A program made the translations under genes and the position numbers. From positions 434,001 to 498,000 of the forward strand of contig NC_010376.1 in NCBI RefSeq assembly GCF_000010185.1: 64,000 nucleotides of DNA, read 5' to 3'. Within the stretch, counting starts at the first letter, position 1; each line of letters starts with the position of its first letter. This DNA is from Finegoldia magna ATCC 29328 (GTDB taxonomy: Bacteria > Bacillota > Clostridia > Tissierellales > Peptoniphilaceae). The notes under the pieces are model-generated. The model saw only the letters and a list, made by a program, of their open reading frames with translations. It did no database searches and was not told where the DNA came from. Positions 57,171 through 64,000 of this stretch are shown piece after piece.

Positions 57171-58304
57171 ATGAAACAAAAATATAACATAGGGCAGGTA
57201 ATCACCTATGCAGGAGCGTTTATCGCTTTACTTATTGGATCTGGATTTGCAACGGGCCAAGAAATTTTACAATTCTTTTCTTCATATAGATTATATGGAT
57301 TAATCGGAATTATGATATGTTTTGGATTGTTCACGTTTGCAGGATTATCATTTTTGAATGATGGTTATTATCAAAAATTTGAAAAACCAAATGATATTTA
57401 CAAGTTGATGTGTGGAAATAAGATAGGTACTATTTTTGACTATTACGCAGTATTTTTTATTTTCTTATCTTACACAGTTATGATTGCTGGTGCACAAGCA
57501 ACAGCAGTTCAACACTTTAATGCTCCAAAATATGTCGGAGGAGCTATTATGGCGGCAGTTGTAATTCTAGTTGTAATGCTAGGATTGGGAAAAATTGTCG
57601 ATGTTATTGGTAAAATCGGACCAGTAATAGCAATAATGGCGATAGTTATTGGGATTATTTCAATTGTAATGAACATGGATAAGTTGCAATCAAGCTTGGC
57701 TCTAATGGACCAATTAGTAAAAGGTGGACAAGTTAAAGTGGCGAGCAAGAATTTCTTCTTGGCAGCTGGATCTTACGTTGGATTTAACATGATATGGTTG
57801 GTTGCTTTCTTGGCTGAAGTTGGTAATAAAGCAAAAAGCTTGAAAGATGCTCAAGCTGGTGTTTATGTAGGTGCTACAGGATTTTCTGTTGCAATATTTA
57901 TCATGAGTATTGCTATCATATTATCAATTCCTGATTTGTACAACTCACAAATTCCTGTGTTGATTTTGGCAGGGAAAATACATCCATTATTAGCAACAGT
58001 TTTCTCAATCTTTATCATGCTTGGAATATTTACGACATCTGTTCCATTATTATGGACTGTAACTGGAAGATTCTATAAAGAAGGAACTAAAAAATACAAA
58101 CTATTTACATTAATTGCTGGAATTGTTGGAGCAATTATCGGTTTGACATTAAAATTTGACTCATTAGTAAATGTAGTTTATGTAGTTAATGGTTATATCG
58201 GAATGGTTTTATTAGCATGGATGATATTTAGAAGTGCATCAGGTAGAGCAAAAAAACAAAGCATAGATGGCGCTAAGAGAAACAATATTGAATATGAAAA
58301 TTAA
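57171..58304 (+). CDS. YkvI-type LeuT-fold membrane transporter
   Basis: 377 residues with about ten to eleven helices. AGAFIALLIGSGFATGQEILQFF near the start is the unwound first helix of LeuT-fold carriers. It resembles the YkvI family, whose substrates are unknown; an amino acid or related amine is plausible. AGGAGG site and an upstream GAAAACGATACA motif. Stands between selA and the second grdA, which hints at, but does not prove, a link to glycine metabolism. Confidence 0.75.
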   Translation: MKQKYNIGQVITYAGAFIALLIGSGFATGQEILQFFSSYRLYGLIGIMICFGLFTFAGLSFLNDGYYQKFEKPNDIYKLMCGNKIGTIFDYYAVFFIFLSYTVMIAGAQATAVQHFNAPKYVGGAIMAAVVILVVMLGLGKIVDVIGKIGPVIAIMAIVIGIISIVMNMDKLQSSLALMDQLVKGGQVKVASKNFFLAAGSYVGFNMIWLVAFLAEVGNKAKSLKDAQAGVYVGATGFSVAIFIMSIAIILSIPDLYNSQIPVLILAGKIHPLLATVFSIFIMLGIFTTSVPLLWTVTGRFYKEGTKKYKLFTLIAGIVGAIIGLTLKFDSLVNVVYVVNGYIGMVLLAWMIFRSASGRAKKQSIDGAKRNNIEYEN

Positions 58305-58307
58305 TTT

Positions 58308-58336
58308 AAGTCGGCGAATTATTCGCTGACTTTTTT
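58308..58336 (+). terminator. Terminator of the YkvI gene
   Basis: Stem AAGTCGGCGAAT / ATTCGCTGACTT (one G-U) and six T's. Confidence 0.9.
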
Positions 58337-58414
58337 ATATGTTCATTTATAAAAATTTACTATTAATCAGATAAATAAATAACAATATAATTTAACCTAA
58401 AGTTAAAAAATCAA

Positions 58415-58446
58415 GAAAAAAACAGCCTAATTAAAGGCTGTTTTCT
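58415..58446 (-). terminator. Terminator of the second grdA
   Basis: Stem AAAACAGCC / GGCTGTTTT, 8-nt loop, T-run on the minus strand. Confidence 0.85.
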
Positions 58447-58496
58447 TTTTAAATAATAATAAGAAGAATATTCACTTTCAAGTGAAATGTTAGATT

Positions 58497-58973
58497 TTAT
58501 AAAAATTTACAATATTCGCTTCTGATATCATTCATTTCTTCAGCGATTTCATCAACGTCAAGAACCATTTCCATCATACCAACTTGTTCATCATAAACGT
58601 CAGCATCAAATTGTTCTTTACATTCTTCTTCTACAACATGGTAAACTAACAATCCAAGTTCAACGCCTGCTAATGGGCCTGCGAATGTTGGGTCACCTGC
58701 TGTTACTGTTTCAGCTGCAAGACCTGCAGCTTCAGCTTCTGCGGCACCTAGAAGAACCACGATGTTTTCAGCTCCGTATTGATCAGCGAAGTCTTTAACT
58801 CTCTTTTGGTTTTCTAAGTCCATAGCTCCTGCGCTAGTTCAGACAAAGCATTCAGTACTTGAGAAGATTACTTCTGTGTTAGAAACAGTGTTTACACATG
58901 TTTCAATTGCAAGACCTGGAATTCCATCACGGTCTCCAATGATTATAACTTTTTTATTTTCTAAAAAACCCAT
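58497..58973 (-). CDS. grdA: Glycine reductase component A (selenoprotein), second copy
   Basis: 158 residues with Sec at 45 (TGA at 58839-58841). By eye it differs from the operon copy at about 12 of 477 bases, giving only Pro31-Ser and Glu64-Asp changes (numbers approximate). The 3' 336 bases differ at a single position while the 5' 141 bases hold the rest, and the flanks are unrelated. It has its own leader with hairpins and its own terminator, so it can be made independently of GrdB/C/D. Extra GrdA may match the high demand for this small carrier. Confidence 0.94.
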
Positions 58974-59080
58974 AATACATCCTTTCTTTAATTTAAAATA
59001 TATTTTTCATTCCCTCAAAAGAATGAAATTACCACAATCGAACGCCTATCGTTCGTTGACATCCTAATAATATCATAATT
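58974..59080 (-). promoter_or_regulatory. Leader of the second grdA
   Basis: On the minus strand, a TATGAT element near 59071-59076 is followed by two hairpins: CGAACG-N5-CGTTCG (about 59039-59055) and ATTTCATTC / GAATGAAA (about 59008-59032), then AAAGGATG and the ATG. No known riboswitch fits. Confidence 0.4.
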
Positions 59081-59118
59081 AAAAAAAATTGCAAATTTCA
59101 CAGTGGAAATTTGCAATT
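59081..59118 (-). terminator. Terminator of trxB
   Basis: Stem AATTGCAAATTTC / GAAATTTGCAATT with a 6-nt loop and eight T's on the minus strand. Confidence 0.85.
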
Positions 59119-59147
59119 CTTTTATAGAAAATCTCAATAAATGAAAA

Positions 59148-60080
59148 TTAGAATTTATCTACGTATTTTTCAGCTTGAGTAGCAGCGATAGCACCGTCAG
59201 CTGCAGCAGTAACTACTTGACGTAGAGTTTTTTGTCTAACATCACCAGCTACATAAACGCCTTCAACGTTAGTGTGCATTTCTTCATCGCCTAAAATATA
59301 TCCATATTCGTCTAATTCAATCTTGCCTTTGAATACATCAGAGTAAGGAATAGTACCTACGAATACGAATACACCCATTGTTCCGTCATCTTCGTCACAG
59401 TGATATTCTTCTTCTTTACCAGATTCTTTGTCAACCATAACGATTGATTCCAAGATTCCTTCACCTTTAATTTCTTTAATAGAAGTGTTGAATCTCATTG
59501 ATAAGTTATCGCAAGCTTTTGCTTCATCTTCAGCAGTTTTATCACATTTTAAGTGATCGCCTCTAACTAAAAGAGTAACTTTTCTAGCGAATTTTGTTAA
59601 GTAAGTAGCTTCTTCGACAGCAGAGTTACCACTACCAACAACGAATACTTCTAAGTCAGTAAAGAAATCTGCGTCGCAAGTTGCACAGTAAGATACACCT
59701 TTACCAGTGAATTCTTTTTCACCAGGGCATCCTAATTTTCTTGGAGCAGCACCAGTTGCAATAATAACAGCTTTAGCTTCTAATACATCTCCATTTTTTA
59801 ATGTAAGTTTTTTAACTTTGTCTGAAAAGTCAACGTCTACAACATCTGCTCTTCTAATTTCAAGACCAAAGTTGTCGATTTGGTCAGCCATTTTTTTGAT
59901 TAAGCTTGGACCAGATTCTCCAACGATTCCACCTGGATAGTTTTCAATAGAATCAGTAGTAGTGATTTGACCACCAGTTTTTTCTTTTTCAACTATCAAT
60001 GTGTTCATCTTAGCACGTGCAGCGTATAAACCAGCTGATAAACCAGCAGGACCAGCACCAATAATAATTAAATCATACAT
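59148..60080 (-). CDS. trxB: Thioredoxin reductase
   Basis: 310 residues. FAD site IIGAGPAGLSAGLYAARA near 5, the redox pair in YCATCDADFF near 132, NADPH site VGSGNSAVEEATYL near 150 and VYVAGDVRQKTLRQVVTA near 275. Reduces the operon thioredoxin with NADPH, feeding electrons to glycine reductase. Located just upstream of the second grdA, but a terminator lies between. Confidence 0.95.
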   Translation of the reverse strand: MYDLIIIGAGPAGLSAGLYAARAKMNTLIVEKEKTGGQITTTDSIENYPGGIVGESGPSLIKKMADQIDNFGLEIRRADVVDVDFSDKVKKLTLKNGDVLEAKAVIIATGAAPRKLGCPGEKEFTGKGVSYCATCDADFFTDLEVFVVGSGNSAVEEATYLTKFARKVTLLVRGDHLKCDKTAEDEAKACDNLSMRFNTSIKEIKGEGILESIVMVDKESGKEEEYHCDEDDGTMGVFVFVGTIPYSDVFKGKIELDEYGYILGDEEMHTNVEGVYVAGDVRQKTLRQVVTAAADGAIAATQAEKYVDKF

Positions 60081-60521
60081 GTAAATTCACTCCTTAAAAT
60101 TTCTTTTGAGTAAGAACTCTATAAATAATAATATCACAAATAATCAAAAAAATCACTATTAAGCAGTTTTTTGGAAGAAAAAACTAATTATGACAAAAAT
60201 GTAACAATTCAAACATTAGCGTAATATAGCAATTAGTTTACAATAAAACAAAAAATATTTACAAAATAACAAAAAATTTAGTAAAGTTGTTGATTTTTAA
60301 AAAAAACATAGTATAATAATAGTAAGAGATATGAAAAGATTTTCATAAGTGATTTGGTTAGGGTTACTTAAGTCAAGCATTCGCATTAATTTTATTTAAT
60401 AATCCAGGATATAAAACAAAAAATGCTTGACATAAACAAATTTGAGAGAAGATTTGTTGTATCATATTTTAATCACAATAAAGGTTTTCAAGTATCTCAA
60501 AAAATTTAAGGAGGAAATATT
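60081..60521 (+). other. 441-bp region between trxB and the AGCS symporter, including a structured leader
   Basis: The left half is AT-rich trxB promoter DNA. A likely promoter (TTGATT at 60290, TATAAT at 60312-60317) starts a leader of about 200 nt before the symporter. No ORF. Confidence 0.55.
60331..60458 (+). promoter_or_regulatory. Hairpin-rich leader upstream of the AGCS symporter
   Basis: Four successive inverted repeats: ATGAAAA / TTTTCAT (60331-60346), TAAGTGA / TTACTTA with a G-U pair (60346-60370), GTCAAGCATT / AATGCTTGAC (60372-60381 with 60422-60431, perfect 10 bp) and AACAAAT / ATTTGTT (60435-60458). It does not match the glycine riboswitch consensus or another class I recognise. 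Confidence 0.45.
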
Positions 60522-61913
60522 ATGGATCAAAAAGTATTGAACGATACCATAGTGGCCATTAACAGTTTTCTAAGTAATAATATTTTATTAATTGCACTTT
60601 TAGGTTGCGGTATTTTCTACACAATCTATTCAAAAGGTGTTCAATTTAGAAAATTAGGCGCAGCATTTAAACAAACTTTTGGAGGAGTTTTCTCAAAAGA
60701 AAAGAAATCTGGAGACGAAGGAGTATCTTCTTTCCAAGCATTAGCAGTAGCTATAGCAGCTCAAGTAGGTACTGGAAACGTTGCAGGGGTTGCAACAGCT
60801 ATCATGGCAGGTGGTCCAGGAGCAATATTCTGGATGTGGTTAGCAGCAATACTAGGTATGGCTACAATCTACGCCGAAGCAGTTTTAGCACAAAAATTTA
60901 GAGAAAAAGACGATGAAGGCAACTTCGTCGGAGGTCCTGCATACTACATTAAAAATGGTATTGGACCAAAACATCCTGGATTAGCAAAAGTGATGTCAAC
61001 AGCATTTGCGATTTTAATCGTAATTGCATTAGGATTCGTAGGTAACATAGTTCAATCAAACTCAATTGCAACAAGTGTTGTAGCAGCTACTGGTGGTAAA
61101 CTTAATCCTATTATTGTAGGTATTGTAGTTGCAGTATTAGCCGGTGGAGTATTCATTGGTGGTATTAAGAGAATTGCAAACTTTGCTCAATTAGTAGTTC
61201 CTTTCATGGCATTAGTTTATATAATAGCTGCAATTATAATGATGGTTAAATTCCACGCTCACATTATTCCAGCATTCAAACTTATATTTGAAGCAGCTTT
61301 CAATCCAGAAGCAGCTCTTGGTGGTGCATTAGGTATTACAATTAAAATGGCAGCAGCTAAAGGTGTTGGTAGAGGATTATTCTCTAACGAAGCTGGTATG
61401 GGTTCTACACCACACGCTCACGCTACAGCTAATGTAGCTCACCCTGTATTACAAGGTTACACAGCTATGGTTGGTGTATTCATAGATACTATCGTTATTT
61501 GTACAGTAACAGCATTAATGATTTTAGTTACAGAAGCTTGGACAGATAAAAGTCTTAATGGTGCATTAGTTACTCAAGAAGCTTTTACTAGAGCTTTTGG
61601 ACCTACTGGTACAATTTTACTTGCGGTTGCATTAGGATTCTTCGCATTTACAACTATAGTTGGTTGGTATTACTTCGGTGAAACAAACATCAGATTCTTA
61701 TTCGGTCATAAAGGTTTGTGGCCTTACAGAATTTTAGTATTGTTATGTATCATTGCAGGTTCTTTACAAGAAGTAGACTTAGTATGGAACACAGCTGACT
61801 TAACAAACTCACTAATGGTTATACCAAACATTATCGCTATCATTATGCTTCATAAACACGTTAAGAATATGACTTTACATTATGAAACAAATGGTAAAGA
61901 AGGTTCATTATAA
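60522..61913 (+). CDS. Sodium:alanine/glycine symporter (AGCS family)
   Basis: 463 residues, ten to eleven helices. AGCS motifs: VAIAAQVGTGNVAGVATAI near 85, the GGPGAIFWMWL stretch, and GRGLFSNEAGMGSTPHAHA near 283. Imports alanine or glycine with Na+. With glycine reductase next door, glycine uptake for fermentation is a reasonable inference. Strong AAGGAGG site and a long structured leader. Terminator follows. Confidence 0.93.
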   Translation: MDQKVLNDTIVAINSFLSNNILLIALLGCGIFYTIYSKGVQFRKLGAAFKQTFGGVFSKEKKSGDEGVSSFQALAVAIAAQVGTGNVAGVATAIMAGGPGAIFWMWLAAILGMATIYAEAVLAQKFREKDDEGNFVGGPAYYIKNGIGPKHPGLAKVMSTAFAILIVIALGFVGNIVQSNSIATSVVAATGGKLNPIIVGIVVAVLAGGVFIGGIKRIANFAQLVVPFMALVYIIAAIIMMVKFHAHIIPAFKLIFEAAFNPEAALGGALGITIKMAAAKGVGRGLFSNEAGMGSTPHAHATANVAHPVLQGYTAMVGVFIDTIVICTVTALMILVTEAWTDKSLNGALVTQEAFTRAFGPTGTILLAVALGFFAFTTIVGWYYFGETNIRFLFGHKGLWPYRILVLLCIIAGSLQEVDLVWNTADLTNSLMVIPNIIAIIMLHKHVKNMTLHYETNGKEGSL

Positions 61914-61941
61914 AATAAGTCAAGATTTATTTATAAGAGAT

Positions 61942-61973
61942 AAAAAGCATCACGAAAGTGGTGCTTTTTATTT
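61942..61973 (+). terminator. Terminator of the AGCS symporter gene
   Basis: Stem AAAAGCATCAC / GTGGTGCTTTT with a GAAA loop and T-rich tail. Confidence 0.85.
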
Positions 61974-62120
61974 GTTTAAAAGCATTTTAAATACGATTCA
62001 TGAAAAATTGAATTTGATTTATTGGAAAGTAATATAAATTTAATAGGGAAAATGCATATAAAATTAATAGAAATTATTTAGAAATCGGGATTTGAAACCA
62101 TAAATAAACTAAAAAATTGC

Positions 62121-62148
62121 AAAAAAAAAATACCAGAAAAGTCTGGTA
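62121..62148 (-). terminator. Terminator of the tRNA-Ser/SRP RNA unit
   Basis: Stem ACCAGA / TCTGGT capped by four to five nt, followed on the minus strand by a run of ten T's. Confidence 0.85.
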
Positions 62149-62155
62149 AATATGT

Positions 62156-62418
62156 AAGCACACCCGAGTCTGTTAGAAAAAGCGGAGGCGATCCCTACTA
62201 GTTAGCTCAAAATAGGCACCCTCACATCACACAGGAATGACTGCTTATGGCTGCTACCTTCCGATCCTGACCAGGTTCACAGGTTCCTGTTGCGTGAGAC
62301 CCACTTCTCAACACCACTTTTTAAGTTCATACCAACACTTTTAATCCCTCGCTCGGGAATTCGATCCTGCTGTAGCGATTGCAGGTAACAGGGCATCGCT
62401 AATTCCCCATCTAGTGCA
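62156..62418 (-). ncRNA. ffs: Signal recognition particle RNA, large bacterial type
   Basis: About 260 nt. The universally conserved domain IV (GTCAGG...GGAAGGTAGCAG, plus-strand 62250-62275) binds Ffh. The 5' Alu part (TAGATGGGG, GCCCTGTTACCTGCAATC) matches the clostridial large SRP RNA. The 5' end GCAC pairs with the GTGTGC at the 3' end, setting the limits to within a few bases. It begins directly at the tRNA-Ser CCA end. Confidence 0.92.
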
Positions 62419-62509
62419 TGGCGGAGAGTAAGGGATTTGAACCCTTGAAACACGTTAATGTTTACATGATTTCCAATCATGCTCCTTCGGCCAACTCGGA
62501 CAACTCTCC
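62419..62509 (-). tRNA. tRNA-Ser (anticodon GGA)
   Basis: 91 nt with a long variable arm. Acceptor GGAGAGT / ACTCTCC, anticodon loop TTGGAAA giving GGA, T-arm GGGTTCAAATCCC, discriminator G and an encoded CCA. Confidence 0.95.
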
Positions 62510-62524
62510 ATATCATATTGTTAA

Positions 62525-62553
62525 ATTATAATATGATAATTAACATTTGTCAA
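62525..62553 (-). promoter_or_regulatory. Promoter of the tRNA-Ser/SRP RNA unit
   Basis: On the minus strand TTGACA (62553-62548), 17-nt spacer and TATAAT (62530-62525), 15 nt before the mature tRNA; perfect consensus, expected for a stable RNA. Confidence 0.85.
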
Positions 62554-62633
62554 ATTTTTACATTATTTATAATTGTAGATTTTTGATGATAAATTTGAAA
62601 GAAAATGGATGTTTTGAATAAAATTTTTCAACA

Positions 62634-62664
62634 AAAAAGTAGTATGTCGAAAAAGACATACTAC
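62634..62664 (-). terminator. Terminator of the GlsB-like gene
   Basis: Stem GTAGTATGTC / GACATACTAC, 6-nt loop, T-run on the minus strand. Confidence 0.9.
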
Positions 62665-62679
62665 ATAAAATCAAATTGA

Positions 62680-62931
62680 TTATTTCTTTTTAATTTTGTT
62701 AATAATAGATAGTAAAATTACTGAACCTAAAATTGCAACTAAAATGCTGTAAAGGTTGAATCCATTTACTCCACTTTTTCCGATAATACTCATTACCCAG
62801 CCACCGATTGTAGCTCCGACAATTCCGCAAAGAATGTTAGCACCTGCTCCCATGTTTGCATCGTTACCAGTAATTTTAGATCCTATCCATCCTGCTAATG
62901 CTCCTACTATAATCCATGAAATAATTCCCAT
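62680..62931 (-). CDS. GlsB/YeaQ/YmgE-family small membrane protein
   Basis: 83 residues with three hydrophobic segments rich in Gly. The motifs IIVGALAGWIGSKI, ILCGIVGATIGGWV and a basic KIKKK end are those of the transglycosylase-associated (GlsB) family, linked to general stress in lactic acid bacteria; biochemical role unknown. AAGGAGG start site; monocistronic. Confidence 0.9.
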   Translation of the reverse strand: MGIISWIIVGALAGWIGSKITGNDANMGAGANILCGIVGATIGGWVMSIIGKSGVNGFNLYSILVAILGSVILLSIINKIKKK

Positions 62932-63119
62932 ATATAATACCTCCTTAAAGTATTCTAATTTATTACAATGTATTTATACCCGTATGATTTAAATTATAAA
63001 CATTTTTAACAAATTTTTGACATTTTTTGTAAAAATAATGTAAATTAAACGAAAAATTATTGTAAATTTGACAATTTAACTGATAAAATATAGTAAAATT
63101 AAACTAAAGAGGTGTTTTT

Positions 63120-64000
63120 ATGATTTATGCAGTCATTGATATAGGATCAAATACAATTAGATTATCGGTTTATAAAGTTATAGGAGATGAAGTTAAGAAT
63201 CTTTTTAACGAAAAATCAAGTGCTTCACTGGCATCATTCATAGAAAAAGGGATGATGAACGAACATGGGATTCAAAAGTTGATTAATACACTAAAAGAAT
63301 TTAAGAATTTGATTTCAAATTTTGAAGATATTTCAAAAACATATGCAATCGCTACTGCATCCATTAGAAATTCTTGTAATAGACGAGAAATCATTGAAAG
63401 AGTTCGAACAGAAGTAGGAATAGACATTGAACTTATTAGCGGAGAAGAGGAAGCAAAGTTATCTTTTTTAGGATCTGGAATCGATTCTCAAAGCGGTATA
63501 TTGACTGATATTGGTGGTGGAAGCAGTGAGATTGTAGTATTTGAGCAGGGAAAAGTTGTGAAGACTTCTAGTTTGAATATAGGTTCACTAGTTGCTTTTG
63601 ATAATTTTGCAAGAGGATTATTCATTACTAAAGATGAGAAAAAATTATTGGAAGATGATATAAAGTTGATGCTTGCTTCTAATAATCTCAACAGAGTTCA
63701 ACACGATCTTGTGTGTGCTGTTGGTGGAAGTGCGAGAGCATGCCTTAAACTTTACAATGAATATTATGACAAGGAAGCTGGTAATGTAATTATTACTATG
63801 GATGGTTTGAAAAATCTCATTAATACTCTTATAAATATGGAAAACAGAGCAAAGATGAAATTGATTTTGAAAGTTAAGGCTGATAGAATTCACACATTGA
63901 TTCCAGGAATGATAATTTTGTATAGAATTGCAAAATATTTCTACGCAGACATTATAAGAGTTAGTATGACTGGTATTAGAGAAGGATTCGTTTACAGTAA
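63120..64000 (+). CDS. Ppx/GppA-family exopolyphosphatase (3' truncated by window)
   Basis: 293 codons visible; the frame is open at the right edge. Opening AVIDIGSNTIRLSVYKV, ATASIRNSCNR near 80, ISGEEEAKLSFLG near 104 and the ATP-like loop TDIGGGSSEIVVFEQG near 129 are signatures of the sugar-kinase-fold Ppx/GppA phosphatases, which degrade polyphosphate or pppGpp. It lacks the long C-terminal domain of E. coli Ppx; the sequence GIREGFVYS near the edge suggests it ends within a few codons. AGAGGTG ribosome site. Confidence 0.9.
   Translation, partial: MIYAVIDIGSNTIRLSVYKVIGDEVKNLFNEKSSASLASFIEKGMMNEHGIQKLINTLKEFKNLISNFEDISKTYAIATASIRNSCNRREIIERVRTEVGIDIELISGEEEAKLSFLGSGIDSQSGILTDIGGGSSEIVVFEQGKVVKTSSLNIGSLVAFDNFARGLFITKDEKKLLEDDIKLMLASNNLNRVQHDLVCAVGGSARACLKLYNEYYDKEAGNVIITMDGLKNLINTLINMENRAKMKLILKVKADRIHTLIPGMIILYRIAKYFYADIIRVSMTGIREGFVYS

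Noticed and set aside
52497-58973. Exactly 6000-bp offset between the two grdA genes
   Set aside because: The round number is a coincidence; flanking sequences are unrelated and there is no tandem repeat unit of that size.
60301-60521. Glycine riboswitch before the AGCS symporter
   Set aside because: The conserved aptamer segments (GGAGAG, the ACCGAAGG-type and AAAGGACAG-type blocks) are absent.
1-64000. CRISPR arrays, insertion sequences, prophage or plasmid genes
   Set aside because: No regularly spaced repeats, transposase, integrase or phage protein signatures were seen.

Overview
The window is AT-rich DNA from an anaerobic, low-GC Gram-positive bacterium. Selenocysteine-dependent glycine reductase, SelA, pyruvate:ferredoxin oxidoreductase, hybrid cluster protein, CWB2 cell-wall anchoring and a clostridial-type SRP RNA point to the anaerobic cocci of the Tissierellia (Peptoniphilaceae). 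Finegoldia magna or a close relative is my best guess, but that is inference from gene content and style; no database was searched. I see no transposase, phage gene, integrase or CRISPR array, so this reads as chromosomal backbone. The first gene (left edge) and the last gene (right edge) are cut by the window.

Layout. 1-4.6 kb: a truncated PH-domain membrane protein, then two secreted CWB2-anchored proteins with different catalytic ends (NlpC/P60 and 3D), both preceded by WalR-like TGTAAC-N5-TGTAAC boxes. 4.7-9.5 kb: hprK and a one-subunit pyruvate:ferredoxin oxidoreductase. 9.8-13.5 kb: an unusual acyl-CoA-dehydrogenase-fold protein and a tightly coupled trio (signal-less PhnD-like binding protein, MetE-like zinc methyltransferase, cysteine-less OsmC-like protein) of unknown purpose. 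13.5-14.4 kb: a tryptophan T-box and trpP. 14.5-22.4 kb: udp, yacP/rlmB, amylase, RNase H, a CNNM transporter, apt and pncB. 22.4-25.3 kb: a copper operon copA-copZ-csoR with a CsoR-like operator. 25.4-29.5 kb: hpf, a small CC-motif protein, deoD-deoC, a PHP phosphatase and a 2-hydroxyacid dehydrogenase. 29.5-31.8 kb: an orphan polysaccharide polymerase/chain-length pair. 31.9-34.3 kb: an HcpR-like regulator and hcp with a TGTAAC-N4-GTTACA operator. 34.4-44 kb: GNAT, two MATE pumps, gltX-cysS-thyX-degV and a DAACS symporter. 44-48.3 kb: a choloylglycine-hydrolase-family enzyme coupled to murC, a pyridoxal kinase-like gene and a YitT protein.

48.4-62 kb is a glycine reductase region: grdX-trxA-grdE-grdA-grdB-grdC-grdD on the minus strand, divergent selA, a YkvI-type transporter, a second grdA, trxB, and an AGCS sodium:alanine/glycine symporter with a long, hairpin-rich leader. 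Three in-frame UGA codons (grdB, both grdA copies) must be read as selenocysteine, and grdB has a clear hairpin just downstream of its UGA. Together these genes would import glycine and reduce it to acetyl phosphate using thioredoxin/TrxB electrons, with SelA supplying Sec-tRNA. selB, selC and selD are not in the window. 62.1-64 kb: tRNA-Ser(GGA) abutting the SRP RNA, a GlsB-like membrane protein and a truncated ppx/gppA gene.

The most interesting leads are the PhnD/MetE/OsmC trio, the alsT leader RNA, a candidate small RNA at 15312-15405, the gene-converted grdA pair, the WalR-box arrays, and a Wzz protein carrying a degenerate P-loop-type tail.
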